Of a stretch of DNA of 64,000 nucleotides, positions 1 through 9,007 are shown piece after piece. The notes beneath the pieces are model-generated. The model was not told the origin of the DNA. It was given only the letters and a program-made list of their open reading frames with translations, and made no database searches. Source of the DNA: Enterobacteriaceae bacterium 89 (lineage in GTDB: Bacteria; Pseudomonadota; Gammaproteobacteria; Enterobacterales; Enterobacteriaceae); assembly GCA_014156375.1 (NCBI GenBank), contig RQJH01000002.1:898331-962330 (forward strand). The letters are read 5' to 3'. The position numbers and the translations under genes were made by a program. The first letter of the stretch is position 1. Every line of letters starts with the position of its first letter.

Positions 1-92
1 AACGCAATCTCAGCCCCGGCGGCAGCGCCGACCTGCTGATTGTCACCTGGTTTTTAGCGCATTTATCTCACGTCAGCTTTCACCTTTTATGA
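1..92 (+). CDS. citG: CitG, triphosphoribosyl-dephospho-CoA synthase, C-terminal fragment
   Basis: The window opens inside this gene. Reading from base 3, the frame gives RNLSPGGSADLLIVTWFLAHL and then a few residues to a TGA at 90-92. The run of residues around SPGGSADLL is the conserved end of CitG, which makes the prosthetic-group precursor of citrate lyase. In E. coli citG lies directly upstream of citT, as here. Only about 29 codons are present, so nothing can be said about the rest of the gene. The TGA overlaps an upstream in-frame ATG of citT at 89, but the citT start chosen here is at 110. Confidence 0.8.
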   Translation, partial: RNLSPGGSADLLIVTWFLAHLSHVSFHLL

Positions 93-109
93 GTTTCGGA
101 GAGTCACTC

Positions 110-1573
110 ATGTCACTAACTAAAGCGAACATATGGAAGTTACTGGCCCCCCTAATCACGATGGGCGTGCTGTTTTTGATCCCGGTTCCTGACGGCATGC
201 CGCCGCAGGCCTGGCACTACTTCGCCGTCTTTGTGGCGATGATTGTCGGGATGATCCTTGAACCCATTCCCGCCACCGCTATCAGCTTTATCGCGGTAAC
301 CATTTGCGTGATCGGCAGTCACTATCTGCTGTTCGATGCGACCGAGCTTGCCGATCCCAAATTTGACGCCGGTAAGCAGGCGTTAAAATGGGGGCTGGCG
401 GGCTTCTCCAGCACCACGGTCTGGCTGGTGTTTGGCGCATTTATCTTCGCGCTGGGATATGAAGTGACCGGATTAGGCCGACGTATTGCGCTGTTTCTGG
501 TGAAGTTTATGGGTAAAAGAACGCTGACGCTGGGGTACGCGATCGTCATCATCGATATCCTGCTGGCACCGTTTACCCCATCCAACACCGCCCGTACTGG
601 CGGAACGGTTTTCCCGGTTATCAAAAACCTGCCGCCGCTATTTAAATCGTTTCCCAACGAGCCTTCATCACGCCGGATCGGCGGCTATCTGATGTGGATG
701 ATGGTGATCAGTACCAGCCTTAGCTCCTCCATGTTTGTTACCGGTGCCGCGCCAAACGTGCTGGGACTGGAATTCGTCAATAAAATTGCCGGGATCCAAA
801 TTAGCTGGCTGCAGTGGTTTCTCGGCTTTTTACCGGTCGGGATTATTCTGCTGATCGTCGCCCCTTGGCTCTCTTACGTGCTGTACAAACCCGAAGTCAC
901 CCACAGCGCCGAAGTGGCAAGCTGGGCCGGGGACGAGCTCAAAACCATGGGGCCACTGAGCCGCAAAGAGCTGACGCTGATTGCTCTGGTGCTGCTGAGC
1001 CTCGGCCTATGGGTTTTCGGCGGTGAACATATCGATGCGACTGCGGTTGGCCTGCTGGCCGTTTCGCTAATGCTGGCGCTGCACGTTGTCCCCTGGAAAG
1101 AGATCACCCGCTACAACAGCGCGTGGAATACGCTGGTTAACCTCTCCACGCTGGTGGTGATGGCCAACGGACTGACTCGTTCGGGCTTTATTAACTGGTT
1201 TGCCACCACCATGAGTACGCATCTGGAAGGCTTTTCCCCCAATGCCACGGTGATTGTGCTCGTACTGGTGTTCTATTTTGCCCACTACCTGTTTGCCAGC
1301 CTCTCCGCGCATACGGCCACGATGCTGCCGGTCATTCTGGCAGTCGGAAAAGGCATTCCAGGTGTGCCAATGGAGCAGCTTTGCCTGCTGCTGGTGTTGT
1401 CCATTGGGATCATGGGCTGTCTGACGCCTTACGCCACCGGACCTGGGGTGATTATTTACGGCTGCGGTTACGTGAAATCGAAAGACTACTGGCGGCTCGG
1501 CGCTATCTTCGGGGTTATCTATATCTCGATGCTTCTGCTGGTAGGCTGGCCGCTGCTGGCGCTGTGGTACTGA
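110..1573 (+). CDS. citT: CitT, citrate/succinate antiporter
   Basis: This is a 487-residue inner-membrane antiporter of the divalent anion:sodium symporter (DASS/CitT) family. It imports citrate in exchange for succinate during anaerobic citrate fermentation. The protein is hydrophobic throughout and carries the family's SNTARTGGTVFPVI stretch in the first half and the CLTPYATGPG stretch near the C terminus; both repeat halves look intact. I chose the ATG at 110 (MSLTKANIW) because it gives the E. coli length of 487 and has a GGAG about 8 bases upstream. The frame is open to an ATG at 89, which would add seven residues and overlap citG. It follows citG closely, so it is probably the last gene of the citrate-lyase operon, and a terminator follows at 1601-1631. 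Confidence 0.95.
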   Translation: MSLTKANIWKLLAPLITMGVLFLIPVPDGMPPQAWHYFAVFVAMIVGMILEPIPATAISFIAVTICVIGSHYLLFDATELADPKFDAGKQALKWGLAGFSSTTVWLVFGAFIFALGYEVTGLGRRIALFLVKFMGKRTLTLGYAIVIIDILLAPFTPSNTARTGGTVFPVIKNLPPLFKSFPNEPSSRRIGGYLMWMMVISTSLSSSMFVTGAAPNVLGLEFVNKIAGIQISWLQWFLGFLPVGIILLIVAPWLSYVLYKPEVTHSAEVASWAGDELKTMGPLSRKELTLIALVLLSLGLWVFGGEHIDATAVGLLAVSLMLALHVVPWKEITRYNSAWNTLVNLSTLVVMANGLTRSGFINWFATTMSTHLEGFSPNATVIVLVLVFYFAHYLFASLSAHTATMLPVILAVGKGIPGVPMEQLCLLLVLSIGIMGCLTPYATGPGVIIYGCGYVKSKDYWRLGAIFGVIYISMLLLVGWPLLALWY

Positions 1574-1600
1574 TCTTTCACTAAATTTGCATTAAATCTT

Positions 1601-1631
1601 GCCGGACGGCTCACCCCGTCTGGCTCTTTTT
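1601..1631 (+). terminator. Rho-independent terminator after citT
   Basis: A 9-bp stem (GCCGGACGG at 1601-1609 with CCGTCTGGC at 1616-1624, one G-T wobble) closes a 6-base loop and is followed by TCTTTTT. It lies between citT and rna and should end the cit transcript. Confidence 0.8.
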
Positions 1632-1678
1632 ATGCTTAAATAGCCTACATTCCTCATTTCAATAAGTTTCAGACCAAC

Positions 1679-2485
1679 ATGAAAGCTCAGTGGCGTTATT
1701 TATCCCTGCTCGCGGCCTCTTTGCTGCCCGTGACCAGCGTCCATGCCGATCCTCTCGCGGCAACAAAATACGGCGATTTTGACAGCTACGTGCTGGCGCT
1801 CTCCTGGCAGACGGGTTTTTGCCAGAGCATGCAGGAGCGCAACCGCAACGAGCCTGAAGAGTGCCGTCTGCAAAAAGAAGAGAAGGATAAAGAGAATTAC
1901 CTGACCGTTCATGGTCTGTGGCCTTCGCTGCCTAAATCCATTGCCGCACGCGGCGTCGACGACCGACGCTGGATGCGCTACGGCTGTGCCACCCGTCCGG
2001 AGCCGAATATGCCGGAAGTCCGTGCCAGCCGGAAATGTTCCGCTGCGGAAACCGGGCTTTCTCTCGAAATGGCGAACAAGCTGAACAACGTGATGCCCGG
2101 TAGCGGTGGCCAGTCCTGCCTTGAGCGCTATGAATACGCCAAGCACGGCGTCTGTTTTGGCTTCGATCCGGATGCCTACTTCGGCACCATGGTGCGCCTG
2201 AATGGCGAAGTCAAAGAGAGCTCACTCGGCAAATTCCTCGCAGACAACTACGGCAAAACCGTCAGCCGCAGCGCCTTTGATAGCGCAGTAGCGAAAAGCT
2301 ACGGCCCTGAAAGCGTGAAAGCCTTCAAGCTGACCTGTAATGGCAACCCGGCGTACCTGACAGAAATGCAGATTGCGATTAAAGCCAACGCCATCAATGC
2401 TCCGCTCGCCGCTGGCTCCTTACTCCCGCAGCCGCATCCCGGCAACTGCGGCCAGCAGTTCATCATCGACAAAGCTGGCAACTAA
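1679..2485 (+). CDS. rna: Ribonuclease I (RNase T2 family), periplasmic
   Basis: This 268-residue exported endoribonuclease degrades RNA without base preference through 2',3'-cyclic phosphates and acts mainly in the periplasm. The first 23 residues are a signal peptide (basic start, hydrophobic LSLLAASLL core, cleavage after VHA). Both RNase T2 active-site motifs are intact: TVHGLWP with His78, and EYAKHGVC with Glu152, Lys155 and His156. Several cysteines fit the disulfides of the family. The length equals E. coli RNase I. The location next to citT matches E. coli, but the gene that normally follows (rnk) has been moved about 10 kb away by the fry insertion. A REP pair lies just downstream. 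Confidence 0.96.
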   Translation: MKAQWRYLSLLAASLLPVTSVHADPLAATKYGDFDSYVLALSWQTGFCQSMQERNRNEPEECRLQKEEKDKENYLTVHGLWPSLPKSIAARGVDDRRWMRYGCATRPEPNMPEVRASRKCSAAETGLSLEMANKLNNVMPGSGGQSCLERYEYAKHGVCFGFDPDAYFGTMVRLNGEVKESSLGKFLADNYGKTVSRSAFDSAVAKSYGPESVKAFKLTCNGNPAYLTEMQIAIKANAINAPLAAGSLLPQPHPGNCGQQFIIDKAGN

Positions 2486-2497
2486 GCCCATCCCCAT

Positions 2498-2586
2498 TGC
2501 CCGGTGGCGGCTTACGCCTTACCGGGCCTACACTCCCTGTTCCGTCAAAATGCCGTAGGCCTGATAAGCGCAGCGCATCAGGCAAT
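2498..2586. repeat. REP/BIME palindromic repeat pair
   Basis: Two REP-type palindromes occupy the 3' flank of rna. The first (2498-2529) is GCCCGGTGGCGG...CCGGGCCTA. The second (2552-2586) is GCCTGATAAGCGCAGCG-type with CATCAGGC closing the stem, the classic enterobacterial REP core. Such elements sit at 3' ends of transcripts, stabilise upstream mRNA and can bind gyrase or IHF. The rest of the 250-base gap up to fryB shows no further gene. Confidence 0.85.
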
Positions 2587-2736
2587 CCGTGTTTCATCGT
2601 AAAAACTGATAAGCAGACCTCTATCACACTTCCCTCTCACTGCATTAATCATCCTGAAAATGCGTCATTTGTCTGGTAACCAAAGTTCCGCACCTCTGCC
2701 CATAATCCTGCCAGTCCCTCACAACTGGAGTTCATG

Positions 2737-3063
2737 ATGAGCAAGAAACTGATTGCACTATGCGCCTGCCCGATGGGGCTGGCTCACACGTTTATGGCGG
2801 CTCAGGCGCTGGAAGACGCGGCAACTGAAGCAGGTTATGAAGTCAAAATCGAAACGCAGGGCGCGGACGGGATCCAGAACCGCCTGACGGCGCAGGATAT
2901 CGCCACCGCCGACGTCATCATTCATGCCATCGCCATTACGCCGGAAGACAACGAGCGTTTTGAATCCCGCGATGTGTATGAAATCTCCCTTCAGGACGCC
3001 ATTAAAAATGCGGCGGGTACCCTGAAAGAAATCGAAGAGCTGATCGCTGCAGAACAACAATAA
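2737..3063 (+). CDS. fryB: FryB, fructose-like PTS enzyme IIB
   Basis: This 108-residue cytoplasmic EIIB domain of the fructose-type phosphotransferase system passes phosphate from the EIIA domain of FryA to a sugar carried by FryC. The phospho-cysteine motif is near the N terminus (ALCACPMGLAHTF, Cys11), followed by a Rossmann-like fold. I chose the second of two adjacent ATGs (2737, MSKKLIAL) because the GGAG at 2727-2730 is 6 bases upstream of it but only 3 from the ATG at 2734, and it gives the 108-residue E. coli length. It is first in a five-gene operon with the same order as E. coli fryB-fryC-ypdF-ypdE-fryA. The true sugar substrate is unknown in any species I know of. Confidence 0.93.
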   Translation: MSKKLIALCACPMGLAHTFMAAQALEDAATEAGYEVKIETQGADGIQNRLTAQDIATADVIIHAIAITPEDNERFESRDVYEISLQDAIKNAAGTLKEIEELIAAEQQ

Positions 3064-3087
3064 TCTTCAACAGCAAGGGTGATTGAA

Positions 3088-4338
3088 ATGGCAATAAAAA
3101 AACGTAGCGCCATTCGTCCTGCTTCGCCTGACGGCGAGGCCATAGCGCTTCCTGCGGCCTCCGCAGAGTCTGCTTCAAGCTTCTGGAAAGAACTCCCGCA
3201 GCACATCATGTCGGGTATTTCCCGCATGGTCCCTACATTGATTATGGGCGGGGTGATCCTCGCCATTTCGCAGCTGATCGCTTACGTATGGCTGGAGATC
3301 CCGCCGGATATGGGGATGCTGGATGCGCTGAACTCCGGGAAGTTCACCGGGTTCCATCTGTCGTTGCTGAAATTTGGCTATCTGACCGAGTCTTTCGGCG
3401 GACTGCTGTTCAGCTTTGCCATTCCGATGTTCTCGGCGTTTGTGGCTAACTCGATTGGCGGAAAGCTGGCTTTCCCGGCAGGTTTCATCGGCGGGCTTGT
3501 CTCCACTCAGCCGACGCTGGTCCTGAACTTTGACCCGGAAAAACTGGCCTGGCTTGCCACTAAACCAGTGCCATCAACTTTCATCGGTGCGCTGATCATC
3601 GCCATCGCCGCGGGCTATCTGGTGAAATGGCTGAACACCAGAATTTCCGTTCCACAGTATCTGCTGGCGTTCAAAAGTACTTTCCTGATCCCTATTATCT
3701 CTGCGATGTTCGTGATGCTTGCGATGTACTACGTGATCACCCCGATTGGCGGATGGATCAACGCCGGTATGCGTTCGATGCTGCTGGCAGCAGGTCAGGC
3801 AGGTTCAATGATCTACGCCATCGGCCTGGCAGCGGCCACCGCCGTTGACCTGGGTGGCCCGATCAACAAAGCAGCCGGTTTTGTGGCGTTAGGCTTTACA
3901 ACAGATCACGTGCTGCCGATTACCTCCCGCGCCGTCGCCATTGTGATCCCACCGATTGGCCTGGGTCTGGCGACGATCATCGACCGTCGACTGACCGGCA
4001 AACGCCTGTTCAGCCCGCAGCTCTACCCGCAGGGTAAAACGGCGATGTTCCTCGCCTTCATGGGGATCAGCGAAGGGGCGATTCCGTTCCTGCTGGAAAA
4101 CCCGATTGCCACTCTACCTGCTTACATGGTGGGGGCGATTGCCGGAGCAATGACCGCTACCGCGCTGGGCGCCGTGCAGTGGTTCCCTGAATCCGCCATC
4201 TGGGCATGGCCTTTGGTGACAAACCTCGGTGCTTACATGCTGAGTATTGCGGTTGGCGCGGTGATCACCGCTCTGCTGGTCGTGCTTATCCGCAACAACC
4301 AGCACAAACGCGGCAAACTCGACATCGGCACGCTGTAA
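3088..4338 (+). CDS. fryC: FryC, fructose-like PTS enzyme IIC
   Basis: This is the 416-residue membrane permease of the Fry PTS. It should translocate and phosphorylate an unidentified sugar together with FryB. The N terminus (about 35 residues) is cytoplasmic and basic, followed by the EIIC-Fru domain with about nine to ten hydrophobic segments. The stretches GKLAFPAGFIGGL, DLGGPINKAAGF and GISEGAIPF are the conserved EIIC-Fru signatures. The frame is open to a GTG at 3079, but the ATG at 3088 (MAIKKRSA) matches the E. coli protein start and has AAGGG 8 bases upstream. The gap to fryB is 24 bases and to ypdF 12 bases, so the genes are co-transcribed. Confidence 0.94.
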   Translation: MAIKKRSAIRPASPDGEAIALPAASAESASSFWKELPQHIMSGISRMVPTLIMGGVILAISQLIAYVWLEIPPDMGMLDALNSGKFTGFHLSLLKFGYLTESFGGLLFSFAIPMFSAFVANSIGGKLAFPAGFIGGLVSTQPTLVLNFDPEKLAWLATKPVPSTFIGALIIAIAAGYLVKWLNTRISVPQYLLAFKSTFLIPIISAMFVMLAMYYVITPIGGWINAGMRSMLLAAGQAGSMIYAIGLAAATAVDLGGPINKAAGFVALGFTTDHVLPITSRAVAIVIPPIGLGLATIIDRRLTGKRLFSPQLYPQGKTAMFLAFMGISEGAIPFLLENPIATLPAYMVGAIAGAMTATALGAVQWFPESAIWAWPLVTNLGAYMLSIAVGAVITALLVVLIRNNQHKRGKLDIGTL

Positions 4339-4350
4339 GAGGAACAGAGA

Positions 4351-5436
4351 ATGAGCTTACTGACAGAGCTTCGCGGCTGGCTGCGTCAACAGCAGGTTGA
4401 TGGCGTAATTATCTCCTCACGGCAGAACAAATTGCCGCATCTGGGATTCTCCACTGCTTCGGGCTACGTGCTGGTGACACAGCATAATGCGCACATTCTG
4501 GTCGATTTTCGCTACTTCAGCGAAGTCGCTGCCAGAACCCACGGCTATCAGCTGCATCTGCTGGAAGCCAGTCGCCCAATGAGCGCCATCGTTAACCAGA
4601 TTGTCGCCGAAGAAGGCTTGCAGCGACTGGGTTTCGAAGGGGAACAGGTGAGCTGGCAGACCGGCAAGCAGTGGCAGGATACCCTGACGCCAAAGCTAAT
4701 CAATCTGCCGCTGGATGAGCTGCGTCAGATTAAAACCGGTGAAGAGATTGCGCTGATTCGCGAAGCCTGTCGGATTGCCGACATCACGGCGGAGCATATC
4801 CGCCGCTTTATTCAGCCCGGCATGCAGGAGCGTGAAGTCGCCGCCGAGCTGGAATGGTTTATGAAGCAACAGGGGGCAGAAAAAGCCTCCTTCGATACTA
4901 TCGTTGCCAGCGGCGCGCGCGGTGCGCTGCCGCACGGCAAAGCGTCAGACAAAGTGATTGTGGCCGGTGAACTGGTCACCCTCGACTTTGGCGCTCAGTA
5001 CCAGGGCTATTGTTCAGATATGACCCGCACATTTTTGGTGGCTGGTCGCTACAGCCATGCGTCTGAATCTCCGCTGTATCAGGTTTATCAGACCGTGCTC
5101 GAAGCCCAGCTTGCCGCCATCGAGGCAGTGCGTCCCGGTGCAAGCTGTCAGAGCGTGGACGCCGCCGCACGCGAGCACATCACCCGCTCAGGCTACGGGC
5201 CTAATTTCGGTCACAACACGGGCCACGCCATCGGCATTGATGTTCACGAAAACCCAAGATTTTCGCCAACGGACACCACGCTTTTACGGGCAGGAATGCT
5301 GCTGACCGTGGAACCCGGCATCTATCTTGCCGGAGAAGGCGGTGTGCGCATTGAAGATGTCGTGCTCGTCACCGAAAGCGGTGCAGAAGTGCTGTACCAG
5401 ATGCCGAAAACGCTGCTGATGACAGGAGAAGCGTAA
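4351..5436 (+). CDS. ypdF: YpdF, M24-family aminopeptidase
   Basis: This 361-residue metallo-aminopeptidase belongs to the pita-bread (M24B) family. E. coli YpdF releases N-terminal Met and cleaves Xaa-Pro bonds. The N-terminal about 130 residues form the creatinase-like domain. The C-terminal catalytic domain holds all five metal ligands in order: Asp in TLDFGA, Asp in SDMTRT, His in HNTGHAIG, Glu in TVEPGIY and Glu in RIEDVV. The length equals E. coli YpdF. It is the third fry-operon gene, 12 bases after fryC, and its stop codon shares one base with the ypdE start. Pairing a PTS with two peptidases suggests a substrate joining sugar and peptide, but that is inference. Confidence 0.94.
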   Translation: MSLLTELRGWLRQQQVDGVIISSRQNKLPHLGFSTASGYVLVTQHNAHILVDFRYFSEVAARTHGYQLHLLEASRPMSAIVNQIVAEEGLQRLGFEGEQVSWQTGKQWQDTLTPKLINLPLDELRQIKTGEEIALIREACRIADITAEHIRRFIQPGMQEREVAAELEWFMKQQGAEKASFDTIVASGARGALPHGKASDKVIVAGELVTLDFGAQYQGYCSDMTRTFLVAGRYSHASESPLYQVYQTVLEAQLAAIEAVRPGASCQSVDAAAREHITRSGYGPNFGHNTGHAIGIDVHENPRFSPTDTTLLRAGMLLTVEPGIYLAGEGGVRIEDVVLVTESGAEVLYQMPKTLLMTGEA

Positions 5437-6476
5437 TGGATTTTGCATTACTGAAGGCGCTCAGCGAAGCCGATGCCATTGCCGCATCAGAACAGGAGGT
5501 CCGTGACATCCTGCTGGCCGAAGCGGATCGGTTTGGCAAAGAAGTTCAGTTTGATGGCCTCGGCTCCGTGCTAATCCGCCTCAATGAAAGCCATGGGCCG
5601 AAAATCATGGTTTGCGCTCACATGGACGAAGTTGGCTTTATGGTGCGCAGCATCTCCTCCTCCGGTGCGATTGACGCCATCCCTATCGGCAATGTACGCA
5701 TGGCCGCCCGTGAGCTGCAGCCAGTGCGCATTACCACCCGCAGCGGCAAGAAAATCAACGGCCTGCTGGACGGCGAACGCCAGGCGAGCGACGTCAGCAA
5801 ATTACGCGTGGATATTGGTGCCCGCAGCGCAGAAGAAGTCACCGATGCCGGCGTCGAGCCCGGCGATCGCATTGCGTTTGCCACCCCGTGCAGCGAGCTG
5901 CCGCATAAACGAGTGATGGGCAAAGCCTTCGACGACCGTCTTGGCTGCTATCTGCTGGTCACGCTGCTGCGCGAACTGCATCAGACGCCGCTGGATGCCG
6001 AAGTCTGGCTGGTGGCCAGCTCCAGTGAAGAAGTGGGCCTGCGCGGCGGGCAAACGGCTGCACGCAAACTTAACCCGGATCTGGCTATTGTCCTCGATAC
6101 CGCCTGCTGGGCGAAAAACTTCGATTACGGCAGCGACAACCATCGTCAGATTGGCAACGGGCCGATGCTGGTGATGTATGACAAAACCCTGATAGCCCCT
6201 CCCCGGCTGGTGGAATGGGTGGAAGAGACCGCCGGACAAAACGCCATCCCACTTCAGCGGGATATGTTCAGCAACGGCGGCACCGACGGCGGAGCCATCC
6301 ACCTTAGCGGCAACGGCATTCCCACCGTGGTACTTGGGCCACCAACCCGCCACGGACACTGCGCGGCCTCGATTGCCGATGCCGACGATATTGACCTGAC
6401 CCATCTGCTGCTGGTCGCCCTGTTAAAACGCTCAAATGCCAACACCGTTTCTCATCTGACGGACTTCAGATGCTGA
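5436..6476 (+). CDS. ypdE: YpdE, M42-family broad-specificity aminopeptidase
   Basis: This 346-residue member of the M42 (PepA-like glutamyl/tetrahedral aminopeptidase) family is a co-catalytic two-metal exopeptidase. The visible ligands and catalytic residues are His in CAHMDEVGF, Asp in FDDRLG, the Glu pair in [11 protein letters not shown], Asp in IVLDTA and His in GPPTRHGH. The start ATG overlaps the stop of ypdF by one base (TAATG), so translation is coupled. In E. coli YpdE acts on peptides after YpdF exposes new N termini. The C terminus runs to DFRC, about the usual length. It is followed 22 bases later by fryA. Confidence 0.94.
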   Translation: MDFALLKALSEADAIAASEQEVRDILLAEADRFGKEVQFDGLGSVLIRLNESHGPKIMVCAHMDEVGFMVRSISSSGAIDAIPIGNVRMAARELQPVRITTRSGKKINGLLDGERQASDVSKLRVDIGARSAEEVTDAGVEPGDRIAFATPCSELPHKRVMGKAFDDRLGCYLLVTLLRELHQTPLDAEVWLVASSSEEVGLRGGQTAARKLNPDLAIVLDTACWAKNFDYGSDNHRQIGNGPMLVMYDKTLIAPPRLVEWVEETAGQNAIPLQRDMFSNGGTDGGAIHLSGNGIPTVVLGPPTRHGHCAASIADADDIDLTHLLLVALLKRSNANTVSHLTDFRC

Positions 6477-6498
6477 TGTTGAGTACTAAGGAATCGCG

Positions 6499-8994
6499 AT
6501 GATTACTCTGGATTTTTTATGCCCCTTACCCAACGGTCTTCACGCCCGCCCCGCCTGGGCGCTGAAAGAGCATTGCAGCGCCTGGCAAAGTGAGATCCGC
6601 TTTATCAACCATCGTCTGAACACGCACGCGGACGCCAAAAGTTCGCTGGCGCTGGTCAGCACCGGCACGCTGTTTAACGACAGCTGTTCGCTGGAAATCA
6701 GCGGCAGCGATGAGGAGCGGGCAAAGCGCGAGCTGGAAAGTTATCTCGAACACCGGTTTATCGACAGCGACAGCATCGAGCCGGTAGCGATTTCACCTCA
6801 GGCGCATCCTCTTCCCCGCTCGCTGTCGCGCCTGAACCCACGCCTTATCAGCGGCAAAGTGCTGGCAAGCGGTATCGGCAGCGGTGAAATTCTGCTGTGG
6901 CGCAGTGATAGCCTCGACGGCTATCGCGCCATTCCGGCGAACCCGGAAGATATGACTCTGCTGGAGCACAGCCTGGCCGAGCTTGCCGATAGTCTGAATC
7001 AGCAGCTCCGGGGACTGGGCGGAGAGAGCAAAACTATCCTCAGCGCACATCTGTCGCTGATTCAGGATGAGGAGTTTGCCAGCAATATCCGCCGCCTGAT
7101 GCGCGACCGTAAGCAGGGGCTGGCGGCAGCGATCATCGACAATATGGAAGCCATTTGCGACAAACTTCTGGCTTCCAGCAGCGACTACCTGCGTGAACGC
7201 GCCAGCGATATTCGCGACATCAGCGAACAACTGCTGCATATCACCTGGCCGCAGCATCGTAATCATGACGCACTGCGCCTCGAGCGCCCCTGCATCCTGG
7301 TTGCCGACGACCTGACACCGAGCCAGTTTCTGAGCCTGGATCTGCGCTATCTCAAAGGGATGGTGCTGGAGAAAACCGGCCGTACTTCCCATACGCTGAT
7401 CCTCGCCCGCGCGGCTTCCGTTCCGGTATTGAACGACCTGAGCGTGGCAGAACTGACGATTTACGAAGCACAGCAGGCCGTCCTCGACGGACAGTCCGGG
7501 GTACTAGTTATTGAGCCTGATGAAGCCGTACAGGGCTACTATCAGCTAGCCCACCAGCTTGCTGAAGTTCGGGCCAAACGCGAAATGCAGGACGCCGCGC
7601 TGCCCGCAGTTTCGCGCGATGGTCAGCGGCTTGAAGTGGCAGCTAACATCGGCAGCGCGCTGGAAGCACCGGGAGCCTTCAGCATGGGCGCGGAAGGCGT
7701 CGGGCTGTTCCGCAGCGAAATGCTGTATATGGACAGACAAACCCCGCCGGATGAGCAGGAGCAGTTTGAAGCCTATCAGCAGGTGCTGCTGGCGGCAGGC
7801 GATAAGCCGGTTATCTTCCGCACCATGGATATTGGCGGCGATAAACAGCTGAACTATCTCAACATTCCTGAAGAAGAAAACCCGTTCCTCGGTTATCGCG
7901 CGGTGCGTATTTATCCGGAGTTTGCCGGGCTGTTCCGGACTCAGCTAAGGGCGATTCTGCGGGCGGGCGCACACGGCAACGCGCGGCTGATGATCCCGAT
8001 GGTTCACAGTCTGGATCAGATCCTGTGGGTCAAAAATGAACTGCGCGAAGTGCGAGCGAAGCTTCAGGCTGAAGGTCTGCGTTTTACGGATTCGCTGCCG
8101 CTGGGGATCATGGTGGAAGTGCCTTCCGTCTGCTACATCATCGATCACTTCTGCGAAGAGGTGGACTTCTTCAGCATCGGTTCGAACGATATGACCCAGT
8201 ACCTGTACGCGGTGGATCGCAATAATCCACGGGTTTCCCCACTGTACAATCCGATCACCCCATCGTTTTTACGCATGCTGCGCCAGATTGTCAGCGTTGC
8301 CCATCGCCACGGGAAATGGGTAGGCATTTGCGGCGAACTGGGGGGAGAAAGTCGCTATCTGCCATTGTTATTTGGTCTGGAGCTGGATGAACTGAGCATG
8401 AGCGGCCCGCGCATTCCGGCCATCAAAAGCCTGCTGCGCCAGCTCGACGGTAGCGCCTGCCGCGAATTAGCAGACAGAGCCTGCGACTGCCGCAGTGCCG
8501 AAGAGATCGAACAGCTGCTGCTGGATTTTGTTCCGCAGGAAGAGACACGTCCGCTGCTGGCACTGGAAAATATCCTGTTCACCGATTCTCCCCTGCGTAA
8601 AGAGCAGATTATCCAGCTGCTGTGCGGCAATCTCGCTATCACTGGCAGAACGGACAACCCGCTGGAGCTGGAAGAAGACATCTGGCAGCGTGAAGAAATC
8701 GTCACCACCGGCGTGGGTTTCGGCGTGGCTATCCCGCACACCAAATCCGCCTGGATCCGTCACTCCAGCATCAGCATTGCGCGTCTGCCTGCGCTAACCG
8801 ACTGGCAGTCGGAAATGGGTGAGGTTGAGCTGGTGATCATGCTGACTCTTGGTGAGCACGAAGGCATTAATCACGTGAAGGTGTTCTCGCAGCTGGCGCG
8901 TAAGCTGGTGAACAAGACTTTCCGTCAGTCGCTGCTGACGGCCACCGATCCGCAGGCCATTCTTGATCTGCTGAACGCAGAGCTTACCCTGTAG
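6499..8994 (+). CDS. fryA: FryA, multiphosphoryl transfer protein (HPr-EI-EIIA fusion)
   Basis: This 831-residue cytoplasmic fusion carries a whole PTS phosphorelay, so the Fry system need not rely on the general PtsH and PtsI. Three domains follow each other. HPr covers about residues 1-90 with phospho-His15 in PNGLHARPAW. Enzyme I covers about 115-675 with phospho-His298 in GRTSHTLILARAA, PEP-binding arginines in RTMDIGGDK and RSEM, and Cys611 in GICGELGG. EIIA-Fru covers about 685-831 with phospho-His747 in GVAIPHTKS. The length equals E. coli FryA. It closes the fry operon and converges on ypdC, 13 bases away. Confidence 0.95.
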   Translation: MITLDFLCPLPNGLHARPAWALKEHCSAWQSEIRFINHRLNTHADAKSSLALVSTGTLFNDSCSLEISGSDEERAKRELESYLEHRFIDSDSIEPVAISPQAHPLPRSLSRLNPRLISGKVLASGIGSGEILLWRSDSLDGYRAIPANPEDMTLLEHSLAELADSLNQQLRGLGGESKTILSAHLSLIQDEEFASNIRRLMRDRKQGLAAAIIDNMEAICDKLLASSSDYLRERASDIRDISEQLLHITWPQHRNHDALRLERPCILVADDLTPSQFLSLDLRYLKGMVLEKTGRTSHTLILARAASVPVLNDLSVAELTIYEAQQAVLDGQSGVLVIEPDEAVQGYYQLAHQLAEVRAKREMQDAALPAVSRDGQRLEVAANIGSALEAPGAFSMGAEGVGLFRSEMLYMDRQTPPDEQEQFEAYQQVLLAAGDKPVIFRTMDIGGDKQLNYLNIPEEENPFLGYRAVRIYPEFAGLFRTQLRAILRAGAHGNARLMIPMVHSLDQILWVKNELREVRAKLQAEGLRFTDSLPLGIMVEVPSVCYIIDHFCEEVDFFSIGSNDMTQYLYAVDRNNPRVSPLYNPITPSFLRMLRQIVSVAHRHGKWVGICGELGGESRYLPLLFGLELDELSMSGPRIPAIKSLLRQLDGSACRELADRACDCRSAEEIEQLLLDFVPQEETRPLLALENILFTDSPLRKEQIIQLLCGNLAITGRTDNPLELEEDIWQREEIVTTGVGFGVAIPHTKSAWIRHSSISIARLPALTDWQSEMGEVELVIMLTLGEHEGINHVKVFSQLARKLVNKTFRQSLLTATDPQAILDLLNAELTL

Positions 8995-9007
8995 TTATTA
9001 AAAACGT

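Noticed and set aside
89-109. Upstream ATG extension of citT overlapping the citG stop
   Set aside because: The ATG at 110 gives the exact E. coli length and has a better-placed GGAG.
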